DNA of 59,728 bases from Pezizomycotina sp. ARF18 (Eukaryota > Ascomycota), in contig AZLU01000243.1 of the NCBI GenBank assembly GCA_002224055.1, positions 1 through 59,728 of the forward strand, in the 5' to 3' direction. The notes under the pieces were generated by a model that saw only the letters and a program-made list of their open reading frames with translations, was not told the DNA's origin and did not search any database. Position 1 is the first letter of the stretch. Every line of letters begins with the position of its first letter. Shown one piece after another: positions 45,583 to 56,992 of this stretch. A program made the position numbers and the translations under genes.

Positions 45583-47231
45583 GTTTGTGTGTGTTAAAAA
45601 AAGGGTATTTAAAAAAAAAGGTTGATTAAAAAATATTATAGAAATGAAGAAGAATGAAATAAAGATTTTGTAAAGATATGGCTGTTCGTTCGTTGGAAGG
45701 CGTTGTTGTTACAAATAATGACAACGGGGCTTCCAGATACGTGACGTTTTTATTTTTTTGTTTTCTTTTTGCAAACAAAAAAAAGTGCACAATCACGCAA
45801 ACAAAAATAATAATATTAACGCTAAGGCTTTTGGAACGCCATGGACACGCTCGTCAAAGGAATGCTAAAAGGGCTAGATGTTTTTGTTAGTATGGCGATA
45901 AATTGCCTGTCAGTAGTATCAATCGAATCAAAGTCAATAGAAAGGGGGACACAAAGGGGGATAGAGAGGTCGTTTTGGATAATCGCGACTCTTGATTGTT
46001 GTTGTTGTTTTTTGTTTTTGCGTGTAGGTTTAACCTCAAGGTTCTTCCCGGGTTTAAAAACAGTCCAAGACCTCCGAAAAAAAAATACTCGCGTGTTTGT
46101 TTAGCTTGGATGGTTCCAGAATACGAACAGGTAACAGCGACCGCGTCAAAGCCGAGAAACAAATGACGATAGATGAAGAAGAAACAGAAAAGAAAAAAAA
46201 AGACAAGAAAAAGCGATGATGATGATAGATGATGGATGGATGGATGGATGAAGGATGAGCAATGATGAAGGTTGGAGAAAGAAAAAGAATTACTAGAAAA
46301 TAAAAAATAAAAATAAAAATAATAATAATAATAATAATTCCCGAAAAATAATAATAATACAATAATATTTAATTTATTTTTTTTTTTTTTTTTTTTGGTG
46401 GTTGGAAGGCGAAAAATATTCCCCCGTTCTGTCAAATTCCAATTTAAAATTATTTATTTCCTTCTGGCTGAACGAATTTCTTATTGGTGGGTGGGGAACT
46501 CCCCTAATTGGATAGATAGCTAAAAGAATTCTCCCACAGTTAACAATCAATACACGGGATTTCCAGAATAAAAATAAAAAAAAAAATAAAAAATAAAAAA
46601 AATTACAAAACACATCCGAACCCCCCGTCTTGCCCTGGCCCCTTCAGCTACGTGTACAAACCGAATACATCGGTTGTATCACAAAGATCACAAAGATCAC
46701 ATACATTGCAAGCTATATTTCTCACATCTAGGGAACAACACGCCCCATGTCACTTCTATGTACATTCCTTGAATAGGAAGAATGATTGTGTAGAAGGATT
46801 CTTTCTTATGGCTCCATTCGGCGCGGGGCAGGTTGGATCCTTGAAAGAGCCCCACGATGTTGAGGGGACAATAGGTATTGTCAAGACTTTTTTTTTTTTT
46901 TTCCGTTATATCTAGAACCCTTGCCTTATTTTTATGTATATCAATTACCGTTCAAGGGTTTTCTCACGACGTGTTTGCCGTGAAACAATGATCCATGGCC
47001 CATGGCCAGAGTTTTTGGTTTCGCGCATATTCTTTCTTCTAAATCTCTTCAGCGCGATCAGGCATTCGCAAGGCGCAAACAAACGTCTTGGGGGCAAAAG
47101 GAACAAGTCGTGATTATCCCCTATCTATCTTCGGCTATTATGGTAGGGTAAAGCAAAAGAAAAGGTGTGGACAGCTGAGCACTTGCGCGGCCCCTCCAAC
47201 ATTGCCTGGAACAAAATCGCACCTCTTCAGC

Positions 47232-47262
<31 letters not shown>

Positions 47263-48796
47263 GAAAAGAAAAGGCGAGGACAGTTTTGCTAGTGACCACT
47301 GACCACCATCTATTATTCGGCCCTGGCAACCGGCGGAAAATCACGCAAGCACAAGGCTATAATCGCCAAGGAATAGTCCCCGTTCAGGTTTTTGCCTGTT
47401 TTTGTTGCAGCAACACTGAAATAGCCGCCGTTGAGCAAGTTCCCGATAAATCTGGAGGTGGAGGGTATCCGATACCAAGCGAGCAATACGATCTCGCATG
47501 CTTCTCCGGGTTTCAAGTACATCGTGTAAAATAAGCGTTACCGCGATTTCCTTATCGTAAAGGGAAAGCAGCTTGGAAAGCTTTGCAGCTTTCCCGAATT
47601 CCTTAATCTGCACCACGCCAACGCATGAAAATTCCCTTTAAACCTACCCGATCGACAGACAATAAAGGTAAGTACTTACACGTTGAGGGTTCCCTTCCTT
47701 CGAGATTCACACTCTTCTTCGGCCTCTCTGCTTCTCCATCTTGATAAGTGATCCTAATATCTTTTTCTTTTTTTTTTTTTTTTTTCAAGGAACGCTTTAT
47801 TTTTCAGAGAATCTTTAAAAGTCTGGGTACTGTTTGTTCATATGATTTTAGCAGGGATGTCATTGCGCAGGAGCTTTTGCAGGAAGACTGGAGACTTGCA
47901 TATAATACACAATGTAGCTGCGAAAAAAAAAAAAAAGTCGTGATATTATTCGTTGCCAGCTATGTAAGCCAAACAGACTTTCTAAACCTGCTTTTCCGGC
48001 GAGAGCTCTGATTTGCTTGAGCAGTCATGTGGATGCAATGCATTAACCAGGGAGAAACAGCAAAAAGATTCATTTCAGGGCGCTCTTTGAATGGCTCTCC
48101 TTTCTTTGCAGTCAAAAGGGGGAGAAAAATGGAAATAATTTTTGGAAGGATCTAGCCTTGAGCCTTATAAGTCCTACCTATAGGAATATTTTGCTAGCGT
48201 TTTAAAGAATGGCCAATAGCAAATAAATCACAGGCGACAAAGACAAAGACAAAAAAAAAAAAAAAAAAAGAAGAAAAAAAGCTTGAGGTGGTCTCGTACC
48301 CAGCCTCTCTACTAGTAGACAAGGGGAGAACATCTGCTTGTGTAACGTGCTAGTTAGAATGGAGATTGAAAGTTGGCGATGTTTGATTTGTAGTCCTATG
48401 ACGGCGTTGGGTGTTTGTTTGAAGGTTTCTGTTTCACTGGAGAAGTTTGCTAGGAAGGTTTTAATTTACAGCTTCCTCGAAAAAAAAAAAAAAAGAGTAA
48501 AGCTTCTCGGCGGTTAAATTTTATTGGCGGCTAAAAAAAAAAAAAATAAAAATAAAATAAAATAAAATTTTATATGGCAAAAAAGCTTTGAGTGAAATAT
48601 TCGAAGCTTCAATGGGAGCTCACATACGGTATAAAATAAAAAAATTTCTCATATTTAAACAACCGTAAAATATTTAATTGACAACTTCCAATTATTTACT
48701 AACCCAACAATCTTCATTCTCGCCATCTCTGTCGCCTCATCTCAAAGATCAAACTCTCATCAATTGAAACAGCAAGAAGTATCAATATCTATCTGA
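45583..48796. other. Divergent intergenic region between the giant gene and ADE2
   Basis: 3.2 kb rich in A/T homopolymers (T-run 46378-46396, T-run near 46890, A-run 47237-47262, A-runs near 47925, 48255, 48485 and 48535). The first hundred bases hold TATTTAAA-like sequence and T-runs upstream of the giant gene's ATG. The part 47300-47616 has two overlapping open minus-strand frames (91 and 69 codons) without recognised motifs. No gene is supported. It should contain the promoters of both flanking genes. Confidence 0.5.
46215..46345. repeat. Microsatellites (GATG, AAAT and AAT units)
   Basis: GATGATGATGATAGATGATG with GGAT repeats at 46215-46250, then AAAAT and AAT repeats at 46300-46360. 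Confidence 0.8.
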
Positions 48797-48834
48797 ATGG
48801 ACTCCGAACCATCGGCATCCTCGGCGGCGGCCAG

Positions 48835-48976
48835 GTAAAGCTCCCCCACTACCCCTCCATCTACCCTCCACCCGTCGCACGGCTCCACCATCCATCCTCA
48901 AGCTCCCCCAATATCCTCCACCACCACCTCCATCACCATACCTCCCCTATGACACATCTAACCTCCGTTCCTACAG
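48835..48976 (+). other. ADE2 intron 1 (142 nt)
   Basis: Donor CCAG|GTAAAG right after GGGQ, branch TCTAACC near 48957, acceptor CCTACAG at 48976 right before LGR. The position interrupts the nucleotide-binding GGGQLGR motif. Confidence 0.85.
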
Positions 48977-49701
48977 CTCGGCCGCTGCTCGTCGAATCCG
49001 CCCACCGCCTAAACTCAAACCATAATCCTCGACTCCCCAACTCCCCCGCGAAGCAAATCAACGCCCTGCACCCGCACATCGACGGCTCTTCTCCTCCACG
49101 GGAGATATCCGCGAGCTAGCATCCCACTGCGACGTCCTAACCACCGAAATCGAGCACGTGGATACGTACATCCTCGAAGAACTCTCGAAGGCTACAGACG
49201 TACACCGAGCTGGAAGACTATCAGGATTATACAGGATAAATATCTACAAAAGCAGGATCTGCTAGCGAGGGGAGTGGATGTTGCGAAGTAGCATGAGTGT
49301 TGAGGAGGGGCTACGTTGGAGGGTCGGGAGGGAGTTGGGGTATCCGTTTATGTTGAAGAGCCGGACGTTGGCGTACGATGGGAGGGGAATTTCGCGGTGA
49401 AGAGTGAGGGTGATATTATACCCGCGATGGAAGCGCTAAAGGGGCGGCCGCTGTACGCTGAAAAATGGGCGGATTTTAAATGGAATTGGCGTTATGGTCG
49501 TTAAAGAGCGCGATGGGAACTGTCTGAGTTACCGACTGTAGAAACGGTGCACGAGGATAATATATGTAAGCTGGTGTACGCGCCGCCAGGGGAGTAAGTA
49601 AGAAGGTCAGGGATAAGGCGCGGCAGCTCGCGGAGAAGGCTGTTAGCGGTTATGAGGGGCAGGTGTGTTCGGTGTTGAGATGTTTTTGTTGAAGGATGGT
49701 G

Positions 49702-49805
49702 GTAAGCTCTCCCTTTACCTTCATTATATCTATTTTATCCTTCCCAAACCATCCCGTTTGATTTTTCTTTATATCAAAATGGCTAATGCTATATCACACT
49801 TGAAG
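49702..49805 (+). other. ADE2 intron 2 (104 nt)
   Basis: Donor GATGGTG|GTAAGC, branch GGCTAATGC near 49783, acceptor TTGAAG at 49805. Splicing joins [16 protein letters not shown] in perfect phase. Confidence 0.85.
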
Positions 49806-50835
49806 AAACACTCCTCGTCAACGAAATCGCCCCCCGCCCGCACAACTCCGGCCACTACACCATCGAAACGCACGCGACATCCCAATACGAAGCCCACCTC
49901 CGCGCAATCCTCGGCCTACCCCTCCCCAAATCCGCAACGGAATTCCGCACGCACGACACTAACGCCATAATGCTCAACATCCTCGGCGACCTTCTCCGAC
50001 ATCCACATCGAAGCCTGTAAGCTCGCGCTCGAACTCCCGGTGCAACGCTCCACTCTACGGCAAGCAAGAAGCGCGTAAAGGTCGTAAAATGGGCCACGTA
50101 ACCGTCGTGTCTTCCTCCATGGCGAGCGCGGAGAGGATATAGCGCCGCTCGTACGCGCGACGGAGTATAATAAACATTCGCTGTCGGCGGAGTTGACGAG
50201 TTTCCCTCGATAAGTTCGCATCCGGATGGCAAACAGAACCTCCCAATTGTTGGTGGTGGGGGTGGGTGTGGGGACTTACCCATACCGCCGTCGAGTATAA
50301 CGGATAAACCCCCAAAGTAGCCATAATAATGGGCTCCGACTCCGACCTACCGACCATGCAAGCAGCCGCCACACCCAAAGTTCAACATACCGTTCACGCT
50401 AGACATTATATCCGCGCACAGAACACCACATAAACTCTCCCTCTTTGCCACGCGCGCGGAATCACTAGGATACCGCGTCATCATCGCCGAGCCGGTGGCG
50501 CAGCACACCTCCCCGGCATGGTAGCCTCGGAAACAGTCCTTCCCGTTATAGGCGTACCCGTTAAAGCGAGTGTTTTGGATGGCGTGGATAGTCTGTATTC
50601 GATAGTGCAGATGCCGCGGGGTGTTCCGTTGCGACTGTAGGGATCGGGAATAGTACGAACGCGGCGTTGTTGGCGGTTAGGATTTTGGGAGCGGATGAGG
50701 AGGAAGGAGGGTTGGGGAGAGGGTTAGGAGGGATATGGAGGGTTATCAGAGGGGGATGGAGGAGGTAGAGAGAAGAGTGAGGTTTTGAGGGGGTTGGGTT
50801 GAGAAGTATTTGAGGAGACGAGGGCGAAGAAGTAG

Positions 50836-52687
50836 AGGGAATGTTTGGTGGGCTGTATGTACGTTATCATTCGCTTATGTTGTCATGTTGGAGGATAGGT
50901 TGTTAAAAGAATTTGTTTTTTTTTTTTTGTAAATCATGGTTATAGACTATTCGGGATTTTCGAAAGATACAAAAGTTAAATCTAACGTTTATCAAATTTC
51001 AAAGACTCGGACAAAACAACTTGCAATATATAATTTCTGGCCTAGGATGATCATCCTTATAGTGCATCCTATAAAAAAAATTATATTTGTTATACCCATC
51101 GTCTGTATGTTCGCGTATTGTCGTATATAGACGTATATGGAGATAAGCATATAGCGGGAGAACAGCATATATACTTCCTTCAACTGCATCTTTTTCCTCC
51201 TTTTTCATCTTTTCTTTTGGAATATACAAAAACCTTCTCCGTCCGATACTCCGCCATTACGGTTTATAGTGAGTCTATCGTATCGTATATCCTTAGCGTA
51301 GAGGCTTCTGTTGAAGAACACACTGGAGGAGCGCAAGGAGTAAGCGCCGTACGCTAATCCAAAGGACTATCATCTCCCTTTTAACACGAAAAAGCCACCG
51401 ATACCTCCCTGAGAGGTTCTCCAGACGTCATATTAACCTCATTTTCATTTTTTTTTTTTTTCACGTAAATCTTTAAAACCAGTAAAAACCATAAGATCCT
51501 CTCCGTAGATTCAATCAATCACGGAAGTTACTTAAACAGCTTTCGATCTTCCGATCATAGAGCGATCCCGCTCAAAGACCACGCGTATGATCTCGTTTAG
51601 TCCCTTCTATACTCTGGTCACTTTGAGCATCCAAAAAACAGTATAGTAAATAAAAGTAAAAAAATAATGTGAGACAAACAGCAACCCGATAACCGGGGTT
51701 TCTGTACTCTTATGAGCTTATCGAGCTATCGTCTCATCTCGCAGAGCTCTCTAGCTGGAGATATAATCTGGATCTGGAAGTAAGTCCGCAATCAGATCGC
51801 ATTTTGTATCTTATCGGTTATCGTGATCGCGTCTGCCTAGGTAGCCGGCCTCGTCACATGCGGAATATAGGAGTGAGACATTCTTATATGAAAAACAGGA
51901 ACAGAATCACGTTGGTCGTTATCGATAGTTACGGGATGCGGAATTGGAAATAATTGGTTTTTTGTGGTTGTGTATACGCGATTGGAACAATGAAGATCTT
52001 GAGACGCGATTTAGCGCCCATAAACACTTTCACGATATTTCTGGAAGTATGACCGATCCGGCCCGATTCGCACAGTCGAGCCGGACCTGACTGGTAGCAC
52101 TACCCGCCTGTTGATGGTTCAAGCAATGCTGGTAAAGTCGTATAGATACACAGATGCATATAGTATCAGATTGGCTTTTATAGCCATATCCGATGAACCG
52201 TTAAGGATATTGATGCAAGCAGATTATGTCCTCACGGTTCAAAATATACAAATAGTTATTGACATAGTAGTCCACCTTGCACGAGATCTTATAGTTTTTG
52301 CCCAACGTATAAATATAAAGTTTAGGTCTCTCACGTACGTGCATGATTTTTGAAGTGTAATGTGTTGGTATAATGTATCAATGACACGAGAAAAAAGTCA
52401 AATAAATAAAATAAATAAATAAATAATTCACTATAAATATCAACGCTAATTTCAAATGCATTAGCAGTGTCATTTTTTAGTCATTTTGATGATTTAGATT
52501 TTAAAAAGATCCCTAAAGGGACCGTCGTGAAATTGGAACAAGTATCAGGATAATATAATTATAATAGAATATAAGGGAATGAGTGAGTACAGAGTACTTT
52601 GGTTACAAGACGCGCTGCTACGCACGCGCTTTTGAAAAAAGAATGATAAAATAAAATATTAATGAAACGCTAGGCAACTGCTCCCTC
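50836..52687. other. Intergenic stretch downstream of ADE2
   Basis: AT-rich with T- and A-runs and a short AAAT microsatellite (52400-52425). Small open frames such as 52111-52353 (plus) have no motif support. Nothing else recognised. Confidence 0.45.
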
Positions 52688-53640
52688 CTAAAGCTTATAC
52701 GCGATCTGAGCCCTTTGATACATATCCGCCGAAGTCCCTTCGGCCTCGATCTTCAGCACACCGGTTCTTTGCTGACTGCCCCCGGTAGAGGAGCGAATAT
52801 CTTCCGGAAACAACAGACGTGCTACAGGCGCTGGATCAGGTGAGGCTACATTTACTCCAACCCGAACCAGACGGAGGCGGATAGCTGCTACCTGAGGCTT
52901 CGTGCACTTGCACCATTCCGTCTGAGAGATTGACTGAAAACGTCTGAGGCTGATTGCCGCCGCAGTTGACCAAGTCATTCCCTCTATTAAGAGAATTAAA
53001 ATGTTAGTTACTAATGAGGAATCGCCACAAAGCGTAAAGAGCTAATAAATAATGTAGCGGTTGTGCGGGAGGGAACGAGTAATATATCCATTCGGAGAAC
53101 TAATCGCTCATCAATGAAGGGTTTATAAAACAAATCGAAGCCAGCCGGGCAAAGGCCGGGTAAAATATCAAGAAAGGATTTTTGAGATTGTAGAGGCAAA
53201 TCGATCCGGAGCGCATGAACACTTACGGCAAGAACTACACTTGGCTGATTTGCACACTCGATAATAATATGGTGGCGATTGGAAAGTTGTTTCTAGAGGA
53301 ATGATAGTGTCGAATTAGTACTCGCTTAACATGAAAGGCCTTATATTTATTTGACTGGAGACAAACCGAGGATGATTATAGTAACTTTAGTAGAAAATTT
53401 TGAGTCAGGAGATTGATGACAGGAACCGAATTTACGTTTTTAGGTTGAAAAGTTATCGGAAACAATTGGGTTTTCTTGGTATACAGTGTTGAGGAAGTGG
53501 ATTGTGGGCTATGTCTGTCGCTAAGAGCAGTCGTCTTGAAGTCGTCACGCCTGAATTTATAACTTTTCAGATTTGCAAGAGTTCTTCCTGAAGACGGACA
53601 GACAGCGGTAGAGATATGAAAGATTGCTAGTAAGTTCATG
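52688..53640 (-). CDS. Candidate small spliced gene A with WCxC motif (function unknown)
   Basis: Three possible exons on the minus strand. Exon 1 starts MNLLAIFHISTAVC (ATG at 53640), a weak signal-peptide-like start. Exon 2 (53292-53227) in one frame reads TTFQSPPYYYRVCKSAKCSS and ends at a perfect donor GTAAGT. Exon 3 (52983-52688) follows a perfect acceptor (CTTAATAG with CTAAC branch) and contains NCGGNQPQTFSV, TEWCKCTK and GSSYPPPSGSG in shifting frames, ending AYKL-stop at 52688. The Cys-rich content and short exons suggest a small, perhaps secreted protein, but no family is recognised. Exon 3 resembles the candidate at 56372-56528. Frame breaks make the exact protein uncertain. Confidence 0.35.
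52984..53226 (-). other. Candidate intron in gene A (243 nt)
   Basis: Donor CTTGCC|GTAAGT at 53226; acceptor region TAACTAACATTTTAATTCTC then TTAATAG at 52984. Confidence 0.5.
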
Positions 53641-55831
53641 AGCAAGCCGAAAACCTACCACGATGTAAGACCTTGCACCCTAAGATAGCTGGCGCCATGT
53701 CAACGACCTAATCATCGAATAGAAATGAAATCCATACGTTCGTCTGGAGCCGTAACTAGGTTTATAGAGCGAAGATTGATTTCCGACTGGCATGCGAACG
53801 TATATTGCCGGCGATCTAATTTTATCCTACCGTGATCCACTCCGACCTCTTCTGGACGATCATGCGCCTAAGGAGCACGTTCTTTTGAACAGCAACAAGA
53901 TTGATAATGTAACTGTGTATGTCTTTCTCAAGATCGCCAAGCGAAGCGCCAATAGCAGATTATGCTTTCTTTCAACACTTCCAAGAGCCAGAAAACTGAG
54001 AAATGAACGGGGGTGTTTTGAAGGCCTGCAGGTTTTGAGTCCAATCCGGCGCTTCCACGAACCTCTCCTCGCTTATTCTGTCTCGATTGGTGATTGATTG
54101 AAGAATGCGTCAATTTTTTTTTTGCTTTGGCATGCGTAAGCCTAGCCGCCGCCAGATCGCGAAATTCTGCTAATTTCGAAACTATTTAGCCGCCTCTGAT
54201 CGTGATTTCTGCAGCTCTCTGCGTCTTTTTCAGTTTTAATTAGAAACATTCAATGCCGATTTTATTTAACATGTGAGAGCAAACACGACACTCCATTCGT
54301 TCGCCCACATGACACTAGCGATTACGATACCTCCGTAATTGTTCGCTTTAATTCAAAGTCTGCGAAATCCACTACCCCATCCTTTTAAATTGTTTATTAT
54401 AAGAAAGATCCGTTCTAGACTAAAAGAAAGGAAACATGAAGATTTCTTTCATAGCGGAAGATGCTACTACGAGAAATTGTAAGCGGTATTCTAAACGATA
54501 TGGGTTTCGCTGAAGATTCATTGTCATCGCAGAGAGCCCGCCGGGGGGGGGGGGCGATTGACGTTGACCAATCACGTAGTATGCACTGGATGCATCGATG
54601 AGTATTAATCGGTATCCTGGGTTTAATGTGGAACTAAGGTAGTTTATGAGTGAAAGTTAGAAGTGTTAACTTGAAAACGTCCGCAGTTTAGTGAGTCTTA
54701 AAGATATTATGAATAAGGGTTGGGGCCACAACTGGTTCTTCAAAAGAATAGAATTTTTAGAAATGATAAGATTGCTTGAGAGAGACCAAAGAGGAGAACT
54801 CAAGGAGGAGGGATTCAGGCAGAGATTTGGTGCCCTTTAGCGTAGATACGGTTTCATTTGATCCTATCCTTGAGCTTAAGCTTCAGGTAATCACGCACGC
54901 CATCATTCAAGAGGATATCGAGGAGCAAGGTAGGGCATTAGTATGACCGATAAGGGCCGTTCCGTCTTCTGTCTGAAATGGTAGGCTCATCTGTTTTCCA
55001 TTCCGGATCTTTTGATAATTTCAACACCGAAAAGTCTTCGACGGTTGAGATTGACATAGTGAAAGCATTTGCAATACGCTATTCTAATATCTTCCATCTG
55101 CCTAGCCTAAAATAATTCTTCTATTCCAACAAGATGATGAAGGATGATGATGGGATCGATGGCAAGAACTATCATCTACAAAGAAACCAAAAAAGTAAGG
55201 TTGTTGTTCCCAAAAGATTCTTGGACTCAAAAAAATATTAGCGATGCAATACCAGGTTTACTTAAATCATTCTGAGACACCTTAGGGGATTTTATAGGTT
55301 AAAGGCAGATGGTTTAGGCGGCTTTAAACGCCATTCATCGCTCCACAATAGCAAATGAGGCCTCTTTGTAGCGCCAGATACATCAACGTCAGAAAGGAGA
55401 AGGCTGGAAGCTGGAATGGCGAACAGCCTCCTACACACTTACAATATTAATAACTACGTTTATATAAGACAAAATAATCATATTGAAGATCCGCCCTAAG
55501 CTAATTGTAGCTATAATAAAAGCGGAACGGGCTATACTTGCTCTTGTCCTCTGGTCCTTTACGCTGTGCCAGTGGTCGACTGGGCATTAGGGTTTTTGCT
55601 TTTCTTTGGGGAGCAGTGTCATAAGCAATTGTTATATTGTATTTTCTATTACCTGGTCTACAGTAAAATTATAGCGCTGATGGGATATATTTGAAGCAGA
55701 TAGAAAGAAAAATTTGTCCGCGTGTATGTGTCCCGCCTTCGTTTCTTCTTTCTTGTTACTCTTGTATGCTCTTCTTAGTCTCTGCCTACGCACCATTGTG
55801 TATAAAGGAAACGCATAAAAATCCAAGGTTA
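53641..55831. other. Stretch without a supported gene
   Basis: Short open frames only, for example plus 53792-54097 (101 codons, no motif). There is a 10- to 11-base G-run at about 54545. From 54100 to 55600 I see no coding signal on either strand. Confidence 0.45.
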
Positions 55832-56105
55832 ACTTACGTTCCAGGCGGTCGATTCGTAGTTGCTAACCTTGTCGGTGCATCTAGCATAGTCAAATCAAAT
55901 GTATTTTGTAACTGGATAATATCCCTAATATTGGAACCGTGCAGGATGTATTGATTCAGAATATTCGACAGTATTTTAAGGGTTAAAGGCTTCTGTACAC
56001 GAAAGAAAAGAAGACAAATTCGAAAATAAAACTCCTCCAAGCCCAAAAGAAACAAACCGAAGGCAAATGCGATGATGCTCCCTCTTCCCACTAAATATTT
56101 AATCA
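55832..56105 (-). other. Possible exon with signal-peptide-like start
   Basis: Minus strand: ATG at about 56105 opens MIKYLVGRGSIIAFAFGLFL, hydrophobic enough for a signal peptide. The segment ends FDYARCTDKVSNYESTAWN (in another frame) at a perfect donor AAC|GTAAGT at 55837. No matching downstream exon could be placed. Confidence 0.25.
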
Positions 56106-56371
56106 TGTAATATACTATATACAAATCCTCCTATGACTCTGTTCAACTTAAAGATGTGAAACAACGCTACAATCTATCCACTATTCTCTTTCTGCTTCTA
56201 ATCTTTGTAACCAATCTCAATACGCTTGATGGAAGTATTCGAAGGATTCTCGATCTCGTTCTGACCTATCCCGCAATCAGCAATAAATAGTCAGCAACCT
56301 CATCTCCTAACAACAGTACGAATACCTCCCATGGGCCCTTTGAAAAGTTTAAAAAAACGGACAGACATTGC

Positions 56372-56992
56372 TTAAAAAACATAGTTACGTAACAGTACAT
56401 TCATGCCCATTGGCGAACCGCTAGGAGGGTAGGCGCTGCCCTTTCTGTCGCATGTGCACCATTCTTCTTCGGGAATCGGATCCATCACTGAGGAAACGTG
56501 TTGGCCGCATCCCCACATGTTTTTCCGGCTGTTGGCAGAAGGAATGTTAGTGTCTGTATTTTCAAGGCAAAATACTGGATGGATATATATATAGTATAAA
56601 GTTTACGAGAACGAAGCGTGACCGTAGCAGAGAAAGCTGGCGAATAGACCACAAAGATAGAAATAGTGAAGATGTAGATAAAGGTAGATATAGAAGGTGA
56701 AAACAAAGGGAAAAAGGAAAAGGGGGGGGGGGGTTTGAAGGAAGGGTTTGTTGTAGTTAGGGACAAATAGAATACAGAAATTTAGATGTGATACAAATCA
56801 TCGCAATAGACTCGAATATTCATATTCTTGTTACTTCAAAAAAAAAAAAAAAGGATGGAAAGACAAGCTAGTGATATATAAGGAAGTAATGCTTTAGAAA
56901 CGACGTCACCAAGAATTCGAAGAGCAAGTAAGGCGAACTAGGTAACTTATAATTCGTCAAGAGACATCAGCAGGAGCACGTAGGAACTTACA
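56372..56992 (-). CDS. Candidate small spliced gene B with WCxC motif, related to gene A
   Basis: The last exon (56528-56372) follows a textbook acceptor (CACTAAC branch, TGCCAACAG) and reads KNMWGCGQHVSSVMD, EEEWCTCDRKGSAYPPSGSP, MGMNVLLRNYVF-stop. A possible upstream exon ends NNVHGTKCRHA at a GTAAGT donor (56991), which makes the intron 463 nt. The start is not determined. Shared with gene A: a CG(G)xQ stretch, E-W-C-x-C, and G-S-x-Y-P-P-x-S-G-S about 3.5 kb away on the same strand. Small cysteine-containing genes of this kind in gene-poor DNA are often secreted, but no signal peptide can be tied to this one. Confidence 0.35.

Larger units (their letters stand above)
48797..50835 (+). pseudogene. 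Phosphoribosylaminoimidazole carboxylase (AIR carboxylase), frame broken in this sequence
   Basis: Purine biosynthesis enzyme converting AIR to CAIR, cytosolic, in the fungal two-domain form (PurK-like ATP-grasp then PurE-like). Order: RTIGILGGGQ / LVESAHRLN (48805-49015), DIRELASHCDVLTTEIEHVD (49110-49165), WKTIRIIQDKYLQKQDLLAR, ELGYPFMLKSRTLAYDGRG (49335-49390), [80 protein letters not shown] (49850-49900), GRKMGHVTVVSSSM, then PurE: VAIIMGSDSDLPTM (50315), [12 protein letters not shown] (50405), [29 protein letters not shown] (50545-50605), [20 protein letters not shown]. More than 20 frame changes in about 1.8 kb, nearly all apparent single-base losses, while the residues between are intact. 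Either a consensus full of deletions or a very recent pseudogene. Start taken at 48797, where one base is also missing. Confidence 0.85.

Noticed and set aside
47140-47270. SINE-like element ending in a 26-base A-run
   Set aside because: No RNA polymerase III A/B box pair and no second copy visible in the window.
47313-47616. Overlapping minus-strand frames of 91 and 69 codons upstream of ADE2
   Set aside because: Both run through the same bases, neither has motifs or a splice partner, and I could not tell which, if either, is real.
53792-54097. 101-codon plus-strand open frame
   Set aside because: No motif, no splice signals tied to it, composition not distinct from neighbouring non-coding DNA.
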